From Maniola hyperantus (lineage: Eukaryota; Arthropoda; Insecta; Lepidoptera; Nymphalidae), in assembly GCF_902806685.2 (NCBI RefSeq), contig NC_048555.1:9796001-9860000 (forward strand): 64,000 bases of DNA. Direction: 5' to 3'. The translations under genes were made by a program, and so were the position numbers. Below are positions 22,531-32,622 of this stretch, in pieces. Positions within the stretch are counted from its first letter, which is position 1. Each line of letters begins with the position of its first letter. A model generated the notes under the pieces. The model saw only the letters and a program-made list of their open reading frames with translations, was not told where the DNA came from and ran no database searches.

Positions 22531-22599
22531 TATTTTAATAGAGCCATAGACAAGAAAAGAAGAAGTGGGGTATTATATAGAAGCTGGCTTTACCTGTAA

Positions 22600-22765
22600 G
22601 TATATTCACGGGGCCGCCCACACCGGACTTTGGTCGGTCCATCCCGTAGGTGACCTTCCCCGCTTTCTCGTACCTCCACCTTGCCCTGCACGATGCTCAA
22701 TGGAGTCACGCTCACGCTGGGAGACATGTCCAAAGAACTTTAGTATTGTATATAGTACTTGGAGT
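22600..22765 (-). pseudogene. LINE reverse-transcriptase C-terminal fragment
   Basis: Minus-strand translation gives KFFGHVSQRERDSIEH followed by GRSPTGWTDQ. This matches the conserved end of insect non-LTR retrotransposon ORF2 of the 'FGHVxRRE ... RGRSPxRWTD' kind. It is 5'-truncated, and a stop follows soon after. Family (RTE-like or related) uncertain. Confidence 0.7.
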
Positions 22766-23149
22766 ATAGAGGCAAGTATCATGATACCTACCCTCGTAAT
22801 TTTCCATCTCCTCGTCCCAAAAGTTTGTCGAATCTAATATCGAGTAGTATCATAAACAGATACCTATTTATTAGATTCGTAAGCCACCGAATAGGCAATT
22901 CGGAACAAGGTTAGTTTATTCAAAATAGTCTCATCTCACTGTGACAACAGCGGGGAACTAAATTGTAGTGTAAACATACCTATTCTGTTTTAGTTCAGTT
23001 TACGTATCTGCCTTCGTAAAGGTTAAAATTAGGGCATCTACCTATACACATTATACCTAAAACCTAAAAACACGTTTCAATGTTCAACATATCAAAATTC
23101 AACAAAAAAATCACGTAAATCACGTTTGGCTCTTATGTAAGTATGTATA

Positions 23150-23246
23150 GTAGCGACAGTTCGACATGGCAATCGGGAAGGGAACGCCCCGCACAGCCGC
23201 GCAGCCCCCGCGCTAACCATCTCAATCTATCGCGGACTATAGTAGA
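23150..23246. repeat. Family D fold-back, short copy
   Basis: Left arm GCGACAGTTCGACATGGCAA, CpG-rich centre, and right arm ACCATCTCAATCTATCGCGG. Shorter centre than the 38.5-kb copy. Confidence 0.65.
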
Positions 23247-23540
23247 TTTATGTATTAGATATTTTGATATCAAGACTAGTCGACCGGTTTCTTCTCTTAT
23301 TTTCTAATTGCCTCAGATTTTGAACTTAATGAGCAATGTCAGCTAATCTGTTTCGTCTACGGATTCCCTCATTTCTCATATCATTACAGAGCGATATTAT
23401 TCCGATTTCCGAGCATGGCTTTCTTGATTTACTGTGAATTGTGTCAACCCCATAATATTAGCGATACGATACAGTCATGTGAATTGTGAACTTGTCAATA
23501 AGCCTGCTGCACGATTTCGAGAGAATGACAGCTACAAAGT

Positions 23541-23815
23541 CACGATCGCAATCACCTCAGATTGGTTGATGCTCGCTCACTATTGGCTACAATGCATTGT
23601 TGCAACGAGAATCGCACAAATTCAGCCAATCAGAACAATTGAGATTGAAATAATGATTGATGCAGGTTTCCCGCATCGAGGTGCCATTCTGCTGCTCGAT
23701 TGCACGATCGCAATCACCTCTGATTGGTTGACGCCCGCTCACTATTGGCTACAATAATGCATTGTTGCAACAAGAATCACAACAATTGAGATTGTAATAA
23801 TGATTGATACAGGGT
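23541..23815. repeat. Local tandem duplication, 162-bp offset
   Basis: CACGATCGCAATCACCTC and the following TTGGTTGA...CACTATTGGCTACAA recur at 23541 and 23703. The GCATTGTTGCAAC and AATGATTGAT blocks follow in both. The second copy is shorter. An open frame of 107 codons crosses both copies without recognisable domains. Confidence 0.8.
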
Positions 23816-24199
23816 TTACGAAATCGACTTACTGGTTAAAAAGCGTGATAGAACTAAGAAGAATATGGACACAATTTCTACACATTCGAAATAGTAGCGA
23901 GTCATCCACTATGTACATAATATTATTATTATTATCTCAATGCAAGCTCGCACGTTAGTCCAAATAGCCTAAAACACGTCCGTGTTTTATGTTCTGGGTT
24001 TAAAAGGTTACGTAAGTAGGTACTACTTACTCGAGTAAGTGGACCGGTGGAAATAGCCCGCTCTAGATGCCATAATATTTACTGACCTACCCAGCCATAT
24101 GAATTGAACGTTTGGGAATAAAATATGATGTCACCGTTCTATTTTTCAACCGTCTAAAAAAAGGAAGAGGTTTTCAATGTGAAGCATTTTATGCGTAAG

Positions 24200-24646
24200 T
24201 AGCTTATCACCGCGACTTCGTCCGCGTGGACTATAAAAATTTCAATCTCTATTTAATCTCCTCAAGGGGTTGAATTTTCAAAAATTCTATCTTAGCGGAT
24301 GTCTACGTCATAATAAGCTAACATAACAAATTGCAGCCCGATCCGTCTAGTGCAGTAGTTGATAGATCAGTCAGTCAGTCAGCTTTTTTTCCTTTTATAT
24401 TATACTAGCTTATGCTCGCGACTTCGTCCGCGTGGACTACAAAATTTCAAACCCCTATTTAACCCCCTTAGGAGTTGAATTTTCAAAAATCCTTTCTTAG
24501 CGGATGCCTACGTCATAATAGCTATCTGCATGCCAAATTTCAGCCCGATCCGTCCAGTAGTTTGAGCTGTGCGTTGATAGATCAGTCAGTCAGTCAGTCA
24601 TTCAGTCAGTCAGTCAGTCAGTCACCTTTTCCTTTTATATATATAG
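24200..24646 (+). repeat. Two family A repeats in tandem
   Basis: 24200-24400 and 24404-24646. The second is very well preserved, with CCCCCTTAGGAGTTGAA and a long GTCA run (about 24580-24625). Confidence 0.8.
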
Positions 24647-24649
24647 ACT

Positions 24650-24741
24650 AGCCGATACCCGCGACTTCTCAGCGTGGAATTAGGGTTTTTAAAAATCCCA
24701 TGCGAACTCTTTGATTTTCCGGGATAAACAGTAGCCGCCGT
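24650..24741 (+). repeat. Family B' head fragment
   Basis: CTAGCCGATACCCGCGACTT, then TTTTCCGGGATAAACAGTAG. It leads into the second copy of the 0.4-kb block, as at 1808-1944. Confidence 0.65.
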
Positions 24742-25144
24742 AAAAATCACGTCATCCGTTGCTCCGTTGCAACGTGATTGAAGGACAAACCAACAAACCA
24801 ATTACAAACAAACACACTTTCGCATTTATAAGAAAGAAGAAAGAAAGAAAAGACGTTTATTTATACAATTGTGCCACACATCACAACTTAAAGCTAAGAG
24901 CTGGTTATTCCGGCGCTTCTTCCACTAATAAGGCGCTTATAATAAGGGTACCTACTGATACAGATTTACTATTTAATTTGACACACGTTTTAAAGGTATC
25001 TTTCCACCCTTACTTGTGAGTTAGAACGGATCACGGTTTAGTGTACACAGGTTACGTTTGCACAAGTAATTAATTACAACGGGTTGCTTTTGTTTGATTG
25101 TTGGGTGACGGAATTAAGGTGCTTTTCATTAATGACATGAATAT
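24742..25144 (+). repeat. Duplicated 0.4-kb block, copy 2
   Basis: Near-identical to 1945-2343. The match begins inside B'-derived AAAAATCACGTCATCCG and ends at ATGACATGAATAT, after which the two loci diverge completely. Confidence 0.8.
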
Positions 25145-25406
25145 TCTCCGACAAATTGACGATTTTAACGAACAATACAGATTTAATACATTACGCTTAA
25201 TTTCAACCTGTATTTTGATTTTTAATTAAAATTATTTTAGTTTTAATTTAATGTTGTTTTTTAAAAAAAATTATTTAGATATTTAAAAAAAAATACTTGT
25301 ATACCATTTGCTTCCTATTAAATAAAAGGTTATAATTAATACCTCCTGTATTAATAATAGTGGTGTTTAGTAAAACCTTAGTACCTAACTATCTACTTGG
25401 ATATTC

Positions 25407-25615
25407 GATGTATGATGCCCGCGATTTCATCCGCATGGATTTTGGTTTTTAAAATCCCGTGGGAACTCTTTAATTTTCCGGGATTAAAGTAGCCTAGGTC
25501 CTTCCCCGGGATGCAAGCTATTTCTGTACCAAATTTCATTGAAATCGGTTAAACGGATGGTCCGTGAAAAGCTAGCAGGACAGACAGACACACTTTCGCA
25601 TTTATAATATTGTTT
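25407..25615 (+). repeat. Family B repeat, complete
   Basis: GATGCCCGCGATTTCATCCG at the left, CCAAATTTCATTGAAATCGG in the middle, and GACA run with CTTTCGCATTTATAATATTG at the right. Confidence 0.8.
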
Positions 25616-25816
25616 TTCGCATTTATGTTTTATTTGCAATATATCGTGAACTTTTACTAAATATAGGGTTTTGTTTAATAATTTTTCGCGTATTTTTTAT
25701 GGTATCATATTATCAGTAATCGTTAGTATATTATCAGATGTCTTCGTTTTTGCTAGCGTTCTAGTTACACCCTGTATAATATTATGTATGTTAAAAGTCT
25801 GCCTCTTTTGTTTCAG

Positions 25817-26062
25817 GTGACGACCTCTACAACAAATCAAAACATGTCCGTGTTATGATATAAAAAATATACAGTGCTAAGTTTCAGTGTCAAGTGTAAA
25901 ATAGTTATTTTTTTATTTAATACACGTAAGCATAACAAATTCAGGAAATTCACCACAACAAAATATTGTGCGGGCGTGGTCGTAAATTGAAAAAATGTGC
26001 TGCTAGTAAAACGTTTCCGTAGTAAACATATTTGTTTTCGTGCGTCCGGTATTGTCGTCGAA
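25817..26062 (+). other. Probable 5' untranslated part of the first coding exon
   Basis: TTTTGTTTCAG ends at 25816, a good acceptor, so an upstream non-coding exon is likely. A transcript start inside this segment is the alternative. Two tiny upstream frames are present: ATG at 25844 with stop at 25856-25858, and ATG at 25995 with stop at 26004-26006. They could damp translation of the main frame. Confidence 0.5.
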
Positions 26063-26258
26063 ATGTCTTCGAGGACGGGACATCGCGGGACGTCGGTCGC
26101 GACGAGTCAGAGGAAACACAGGTCCAGGTCTACTCCAAGGTATGACCTGGAGAAGAAGCCGAAGAAAAAAGACCTGAAGGCAGCCGGAACGACCAGTTTG
26201 GTGTCGATACCTAACAGCATAAAGCTTACTATGCTCAACAGCGGCCTCATATCTTTTG
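26063..26258 (+). CDS. First coding exon of an unrecognised protein (partial)
   Basis: The ATG at 26063 has a purine at -3 (CGAAATG). The exon encodes 65 residues plus one base and ends at 26258 before GTGAGTTTG, a good donor. Codon use and GC are clearly higher than in the surroundings. The peptide begins MSSRTGHRGTSVATSQRKHR and continues with a strongly basic stretch (residues about 17-41, with KKPKKK). It ends LTMLNSGLISF. There is no signal peptide or membrane segment, so a cytoplasmic or nuclear product is likely. It joins in frame to the exon at 55190, either directly or through the 48476 microexon. Product not recognised. Confidence 0.7.
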
Positions 26259-26450
26259 GTGAGTTTGTAAATTTTATTTTTATGCTTTTTGTGTTGCCAA
26301 TTTTGAATTTTCCGTTTTCCGAAAACTGCACACCTGGAAGTACTCAATAATACGTAAATTTTGTGAAGGCCAATCAACTATAGGTACCTACTAGTTCTAC
26401 AGGTAAGTACCTCCTATGTAGATCAATCAGCACATTAATTCTACTCATCA

Positions 26451-26735
26451 TTTACCATCATCATCCTGATCGACCCATTAACGGCCCACTATTAAGCACG
26501 GGTTTACTCTCCGAATAAGGAGGGCGTAGGTCTGGCCGAGTGCAGATTGGCAGAATTCGCGCACCGTTGAGAAAATCATGGAAAACTCTCAGGCGTGCAG
26601 GTTTCCTCACGATGTTTTCCTTCACCGTTAAAGCAAGTAATATTTAATTACTTAAAACGCACATAGCTCCGAAAAGTTAGAGGTGCGTGCCCGGGGTTGA
26701 ACCCCCGACCTTCGATTAGAAGGCGGACTTTGGAG
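26451..26735 (-). repeat. SINE S1, reversed
   Basis: CATCATCCTGATCGACCC tail, body with TTTTCCTTCACCGTTAAAGC, head with GGTTGAACCCCCGACC. The extreme 5' end of the head is altered near 26725. Confidence 0.85.
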
Positions 26736-27399
26736 GCGGAATGCTGCAGCTTACTTAAAAGAAATGTATCTAGACTCTAAAGTGAGTTTACAGTCTATAT
26801 TCAAACTCAAATTATGAATATGTTTTATTCAAATAGGCTTTCAGGCTCTTATGGATTTCTAAAGGCTTACTGCTACAGACGCGCCTTATTCTTGTATTAG
26901 CTATGGCCAAGCCCGAAATTGAAAAAGAAAAAAGAGTGTTATGGCAAAGGTACCTACCGTAGATAGAGTAATAAAGGTAGATATAAGAACGTTATTGCTT
27001 TCTCATTCACACTAAAAAGAGAGCACAGATAAAGTTACCTACTAATGTGATAAACAGAGACGCACCTAACCTATTTTTTTCCCTTATCGTGTAACTGGTT
27101 TTTTTCAAGAATACATACAGCTTACATACAAGGCATGCAACTTTAGTTGCGAAACAAACTTTGAGAATTCGTGGCGTAATTGTATTTCTCATGAGTTATT
27201 TACTTGTTTTCACATAAAAAACGTTTAATACAAATATTGTCGATCGGTTAATACAAATATTGACTACTAAACAATGGTAATAAATGTCGTGTTATTCATC
27301 GTTACGGCGTGCTATCGCTATCTCATACGCGGTTACACAGTACTTAAATCTACCTATTATTAACCTACGTACGGTACCTACTTAATAATAAGGATATGT
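26736..27399. other. Unassigned intron sequence
   Basis: AT-rich with no exon-like segment. No family recognised. Confidence 0.35.
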
Positions 27400-27592
27400 C
27401 AAATACCGTATTCTAAACAAGCGTTTTAAGTTATCGATTAAACTCATATTAAACTAAAAAGTACGTCATTATGATGTGACGACACATTCCATTATTTCAT
27501 AGAATTTCGCAATAAGCGCGCGTTTTGACGTTTGATAAAAAGTCACTGATTTGACTAGTTGTCAAATACCGTATTCTAAACAAGCGTGACCC
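27400..27592 (+). repeat. Family E repeat, copy 2
   Basis: GTACGTCATTATGATGTGAC and GCGCGCGTTTTGACGTTTGA match the 9.1-kb copy. The segment TCAAATACCGTATTCTAAAC occurs at both ends (about 27400 and 27565), so the body is bracketed by a direct repeat of about 26 bp. Confidence 0.7.
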
Positions 27593-27904
27593 AAAATCTA
27601 GTAACACAATTTTCCAAACAACTTCAGATTATCGATACAATTTTATGTTATTCCAATTTCGTCTAATACTCGTATGTCAGTGTTTGCGTTCCTACGGGAT
27701 TGACGTAGATATACATGAGTCATGTTAGTGCGAGATATGTTTTCCATTATCAATTTTACAAGCTTCTGCCGACGGCTGACGCATTCCGATGTAAAACAAA
27801 CACGTCGAACCGTTCGTTATCAACATTATAATCAACCATTGACGCAATATAATCAATAGACATCTTTTATGGTTTGTGGTATCGAACTATTGAAAAATAG
27901 ATTT

Positions 27905-28236
27905 TTTATTTTATTTAGATACAAGATAGCCCTTGACTGCAATCTCACCTGATGGTAAGTTATGATGCAGTCTAAGATGGAAGCCGGCTAACCTGGAAAG
28001 GGTATGGCAGTTTTTATTAAATCCATGCCCCTTTGATTTCTACACGCCGTCGTACCGAAACGCTAAATCGCTTGGCGGCATGACTTTGCCGGTAGGGTGG
28101 TGGGCCACGGGCGAAGCCTCCCACCAGACCAGACCAGACATTTAGAAATTATGAAATTCCAAATCCCTGCCCGGAATCGAACCCGGGACCACCCACTAAT
28201 AAGACCACAGCGCTTACCACTGCGCCAGGGAGGTCG
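27905..28236 (-). repeat. SINE S2, full length, reversed
   Basis: Tail TTTATTTAGATACAAGATAG at the left, body with CTACACGCCGTCGTACCGAA, the CCAGACCAGACCAGACA repeat, and a tRNA-like head with GAATCGAACCCGGGACC (B box) and CGCTTACCACTGCGCC (A box) at the right. This is the best reference copy of the family here. Confidence 0.9.
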
Positions 28237-28263
28237 TCAAAATTGCATTTTGGTACTGCATTC

Positions 28264-28352
28264 ATCAACCTATCGCCGGGTCACTACGGACGGGTCTTCT
28301 CTCAGAATGAGGAGAATTTAGGCCACACCATACTGGGGAAGTACAGCTCAAT
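28264..28352 (-). repeat. SINE S1 tail fragment, reversed
   Basis: ATCAACCTATCGCCGGGTCA and CTCTCAGAATGAGGAGAATT match the 3' body of S1. The remainder is missing. Confidence 0.65.
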
Positions 28353-28805
28353 TCTGGCTCAACGAGTGTTAAGTGCCTGTCCAACGTATGTTCAACGCGT
28401 GTTCAACAGTGTTCAACTCTAGTTACACGTTCCATTAAATATAATGGTAAGTAGTGGTTTTCTTGATGTACCTACTTAGAACAGAAAAAATTCAACCAGT
28501 CCAAACAAGTTCTTAGTTTCCGTCAAAATATTTGCAGCGTGGTTTCATAGAGTTGCTGATTTGGACATTCTTTTGTTTTTCCAACACGTATGTTAATGTC
28601 TCTCTCTCGACTGCTAAATGACGAATGGACGAATAAAAGCTTCCAATTCTGAACCCTTTTTGAGCTGTAAACAGAACCCTCAGTCGAATGACTGTGAAAA
28701 ATGCTTTGTAGCGGTATTTGATTCGAAAACAAATTGCGGAATGTTTCCTACAAAATGTTGTGCAAATTGGACCCTGAATTACTCAGAAATGTACAGCGAA
28801 TTAAA
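28353..28805. other. Unassigned intron sequence
   Basis: Contains several spaced GTTCAAC motifs at 28389-28418. No gene features were identified. Confidence 0.35.
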
Positions 28806-29073
28806 GAGCCTAGTGGTTAAGACGTCGGCGTTCTATTTGAGAGGTCGGGGGTTCAAGCCCGGGCACGCATCTTTAACTTTTCGGAGTTATGTGCGTTTTA
28901 AACAATTAATTGAAAATTCCTCACGATGTTTTCCTTGACCGTAAAAGCAAGTGATATTTAATGCTTAAAACGTGCATAACTCCGAAAAGTTAAAAGTGCG
29001 TGCCTGGGATCGAACCCCAACCTATCGAATCCAAAAAAATACCATCGTCTTAATTACTAGGCTATCATCGCTT
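28806..29073. repeat. Inverted fusion of two SINE S1 pieces
   Basis: 28806-28918 is a forward S1 head (TAGTGGTTAAGACGTCGGCG, then CGGGGGTTCAAGCCCGGGC). 28919-29073 is a reversed S1 piece that runs from the TTTTCC block back to its own head (ACTAGGCTATCATCG). The two heads face outward, forming a long fold-back. Confidence 0.85.
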
Positions 29074-29139
29074 TTTAGGGTTCCGTACCTGAAAAGGAAA
29101 AACGAAACCCTTATAGGATCACTTTGTTGTCGGTCTTCA

Positions 29140-29173
<34 letters not shown>

Positions 29174-29515
29174 ATGTCTGTCTGTTTGTCTGTCTGTCGG
29201 TCTGTCAAGAAACCTACTTCCGTTGACCTAGAATCATGAAACTTGGCAGGTAGGTAGGTCTTATAGCAGACATTAGGGGAAAAATCTGAAAATAAATTTG
29301 TCACATAAAAACAAATTAAATTGTGACCATGAACTAAAAATTAGTATTTTCAATTTTCAAAGTATGATAGGGTCTTCACCTGGGCATTCTAAAACAGATT
29401 TTTATTTATTTTTATGCATCATAGTTTTTTAATTAAGATCATGCAAAATGTCGAAAAAATACGACTGTAGGACGGAACCCTCGTTGCACGAGTCTGACTC
29501 GCACTTGACCGGTTT
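29074..29515 (-). repeat. Family C repeat, full length, reversed, with expanded GTCT run
   Basis: GGTTCCGTACCTGAAAAGG at the left, then a microsatellite of about 17 TGTC-like units at 29139-29207, AATCATGAAACTTGGCAGG, and GAGTCTGACTCGCACTTGAC at the right. Confidence 0.85.
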
Positions 29516-29948
29516 TTTTACAGATAAATCTCTCCATTATTGAAAGGGGCTCTCAGAAATGAGGAATATGACACAAAGAGAGATCCAAGCAAACAACAAG
29601 CACTAATGTTATCAAGTCCCAAAGCACCAGCGGTATTAGGGCAAATTGCGTTTTCATGTATGTTTTACGTCTATGATTACCCTTTCAACTGTGGAAACCC
29701 TAATTAAATCAGTCCAGTAGTTTCTCTGTGATGATTCAACCATGAAATTGCTTGCTCTATGTGTAGTCAACTAACTAACTAGCACAAAGAAATCGTTATT
29801 AGGGTTCTTCGTAAAACAAGGAACATTTTATTATTGCGTTCGTCACAGTCATTTTTTTCTGTATAAAAAACTCTGCATTAATTAATTATCCCCTATTCGG
29901 AGACTCTGGGTTTCAATTCCCGGGCACCCTAATAAGACAGATGACATG
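29516..29948. other. Unassigned intron sequence with a small S1 head piece
   Basis: 29898-29932 (GGTTTCAATTCCCGGGCACC) looks like a B-box segment of an S1 head. Nothing else is recognised. Confidence 0.4.
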
Positions 29949-30031
29949 ACAGTACGATGAAGAAAATAATGTACATCGACTTTTCGAATGAGGTTTCGGC
30001 TTTGTAGAGCGTTGTCTCTGTCACTCATACG
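29949..30031 (+). repeat. Fragment shared with the MITE interior
   Basis: AATAATGTACATCGACTTTT and GGCTTTGTAGAGCGTTGTCT match 17965-18035. Confidence 0.65.
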
Positions 30032-30672
30032 TAGTGATTATTTTTGTAACAGACTTTCAACGATCTATCTAGTATTCAGTATGTCCGTACTATACAAATA
30101 CATTTACAGAGTGTATCCTAGATACAGAAATATGAGTTCGGAAGATTGATGGAGCAATGTCCAATTCAAGGTCATCCTTTTGATGGAATTGTACGAGAAT
30201 GGGCGAAATAAAACTTCCATTTAGGATATCAAATGATGGAAGTTGTATTCGCATGCGGGGCCATCCAACGAATATAGGTCAGACAAAGAAAATTGGTTTA
30301 TATGTCGATCCCACAGCCACTATCGACAGTTCTGTTGGGGTGTTAGGCACAGGTTCAATTAGGTGCTTCGACGATGTTAAGAATAAAACCACGAAATTAA
30401 TAAACGAGGTAGCACACACTGTAATACGGTATTGTTCTTATCCGACTATTTGACATTTTATTCTTATTTGACATATTTCACTACCAGACACATTTTTACC
30501 TTATTTTTAAAATATGTACGAGTAATATTATCAGAACTCGATGCTAGGTATAACATAACATATTGCATGCTAATAGGCAGAATTTGGCTGTACCTTTTTG
30601 TTTTTGTAACATCTCAACTGTTTACCCATATTCGAAATAAAGAAATTTGGATTTGTATTTGTATTTGTATTT
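30032..30672. other. Unassigned intron sequence
   Basis: Two short open frames (30199-30453 and 30432-30728) lack splice sites and family motifs. A TTTGTA hexamer run lies at 30648-30672. Confidence 0.35.
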
Positions 30673-30899
30673 GGTATTTGACAACTAGTCAAATCACTGT
30701 TTTATCAAACGTCAAAACGCGCGCTTAGTATGCGATATTCTATGAAATACCGGTGTGTGACGTCACAATCATTTGAGGTGCTTTTTTTAGTTTAATCGAT
30801 AATTTAAAATGGAACCAACAAAGGACGTGGATTTTACGTATTTTGGAAGAACCGCTATTTAATAATCACTGAGGAATAATTTATTTTTGATGTAAAAGA
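30673..30899 (-). repeat. Family E repeat, copy 3, reversed
   Basis: ATCAAACGTCAAAACGCGCG, then ACGTGGATTTTACGTATTTT and ATAATTTATTTTTGATG. Reverse complement of 9023-9262. Confidence 0.7.
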
Positions 30900-30996
30900 T
30901 GAAATCAAAGTAGACGTGCACACATTGCAGCGGTGCGAATGCAAGACAGTGAAAAAGAATGTCTAACTGACTGACTGTCATACGTTACAGATGAAT

Positions 30997-31092
30997 TACA
31001 GATGAAAATCGGTTAAACGGATGGGCCGTGAAAAGCTAGCAGACAGACAGACAGAAAGACACACTTTCGCATTTATAATATTAGTATGGATG
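30997..31092 (+). repeat. Family B 3' fragment
   Basis: GAAAATCGGTTAAACGGATG, then GACA run and CACTTTCGCATTTATAATAT. Confidence 0.75.
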
Positions 31093-31107
31093 CAGATAAT
31101 GGGTATA

Positions 31108-31141
31108 TACCACGATTAATTCGAAGATTTTAATCGTGGTA
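31108..31141. repeat. Short hairpin
   Basis: TACCACGATTAA and TTAATCGTGGTA, separated by 10 bases. Confidence 0.6.
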
Positions 31142-31868
31142 AGTATTTATATAGGTACCTTGTAAACTTAAAATCATAGTTTTTTTTGTGTCGTAAAGTA
31201 CTGACAGACTGACACCAGTACTTTACTACCATTACAATCTAGCCTATGAGAGAGGCTAATAAGCAATATTATATTAACCTAAACTTATAAACGTACTTAT
31301 ACCTAAGAATCGGTCCATTGACTTAGCTTAGTTTATAGTTAAGATACCTTATTGGAAGACACTTTGTTCTTGTGTTCTTTAAAAATTGCACTAGCACTAT
31401 GCTTTCACTTTGTTCGTGTGATCTTTGATTTGCACTAGCACTACACTTTCACTATAACCACACTAGTTCAAAAGGCTTAGACCTAATACGTAGACTTAAA
31501 AATCATAGTGTTCAGTTTATTTTCACCAAGTCTATTCATATTTAAAGAATTTACAAATTTCTCTCGTGACGAAGCGGGGATCTCGATTTTGTGAATGAAT
31601 TCCGAGTTTCGTGAATCTTACGCATTTTTATTTTTGTCTTTCGTCATTCCGTTATTATTCTCGACATTTATAGTTTCCACTAACTGACACCACTTCCCAA
31701 GTACACGTGGAAACTGGAAATATTTGTTACAATTCCTGAAGCTGCGGGTTTTCCCAAAATAATTATTTTTGTCTTTCATCGTTCCATATTTTCTTGTCAT
31801 TGCTGGGCAGGGCCTACTGGGTACAATTCCCAACAGGAACAATTTGGGAATTTTAAATTTATAAATTT
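31142..31868. other. Unassigned intron sequence
   Basis: Contains two imperfect copies of a CTAGCACTAYRCTTTCACT block (31390-31412 and 31434-31455). The reverse 74-codon frame near 31618 has no family features. Confidence 0.35.
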
Positions 31869-32060
31869 TCTCTGGTCTGGTCTAGGAGGCCGTGGCTAGT
31901 TACGCCACCGGCAAAACCTTACAAGCGATTTATCATTTCAGTAAGATGCCACGTACCGAATAGGGGTACCTAATATGGGCTTAAACTACCATATACTCCA
32001 TTCAGGTTAGCCGGCTTCCATTTTAGACAGCATCATATTACCACCAGCCTACTTATTTGC
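31869..32060 (+). repeat. SINE S2, 5'-truncated
   Basis: CTCTGGTCTGGTCTAGGAGG, then GGTTAGCCGGCTTCCATTTT. A further tail-like piece, CGAAATCGCAGTCAAGTGCT, appears at 32254-32273. The tail may have been split by an insertion. Confidence 0.7.
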
Positions 32061-32373
32061 TAACTTAGTGTCTAAGTGTATGACAACCACCAAGCTCATA
32101 TTTTGACATTTATTTTTAATCCATTGAAGGTTTCTACGAAAAATTATTTTTATATCACTCAGTGAAGCAGCAATGTAGAACCAACCAATGTCAAATGAGC
32201 TCAGTGGTTAACATTCAGTGTTAGACACTGAGTTAGCGCATCACCCCGCAGGCGAAATCGCAGTCAAGTGCTAACATCTACTATTTACTTTATCTGATTT
32301 TTTTCAAAATCTGTTTAACCGCAATCTCTTGGAAAATGTGCTAAATAAATGCTAATTTCACAATGTCGGTTTA

Positions 32374-32622
32374 TTGTTCAGTCGGACTTTTTGCTTGAAA
32401 GCCGTGAATAAAGAGCTTATGGTAATTGCACCGGGCGGCGGCGCTCCGGTACCGGTGGATCTACCGGATGACACCGGCCACGTGGTTCCGTTTGACAATC
32501 ACACTGAGCATAAGCTAACTAGGGCTGCTTCTATGGAAGTTTCAACCTTTGTTAAGCAATTCAAACATCATACTGTCGCCACACGAGTAGATATAATATC
32601 TACTCGTGTGCTGTCGCTATGA
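32374..32622 (+). other. GC-rich, coding-like patch of unknown nature
   Basis: An open frame with codon-like composition stands out from AT-rich intron DNA (reads ...ELMVIAPGGGAPVPVDL...). The first in-frame ATG is at 32419. It starts near an acceptor-like GTTTATTGTTCAG, but no good donor follows, and its phase (2) does not match the flanking exons (1). The frame's end contains a perfect 15-bp palindrome arm pair at 32580-32610. It could be an exon of another transcript, a captured gene fragment or chance. Confidence 0.3.

Noticed and set aside
26003..26377. 124-codon reverse frame over the first coding exon
   Set aside because: It is antisense to an exon with better splice and start signals and has no features of its own.
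29139..29207. Independent GTCT microsatellite locus
   Set aside because: It is the expanded terminal run of a family C copy.
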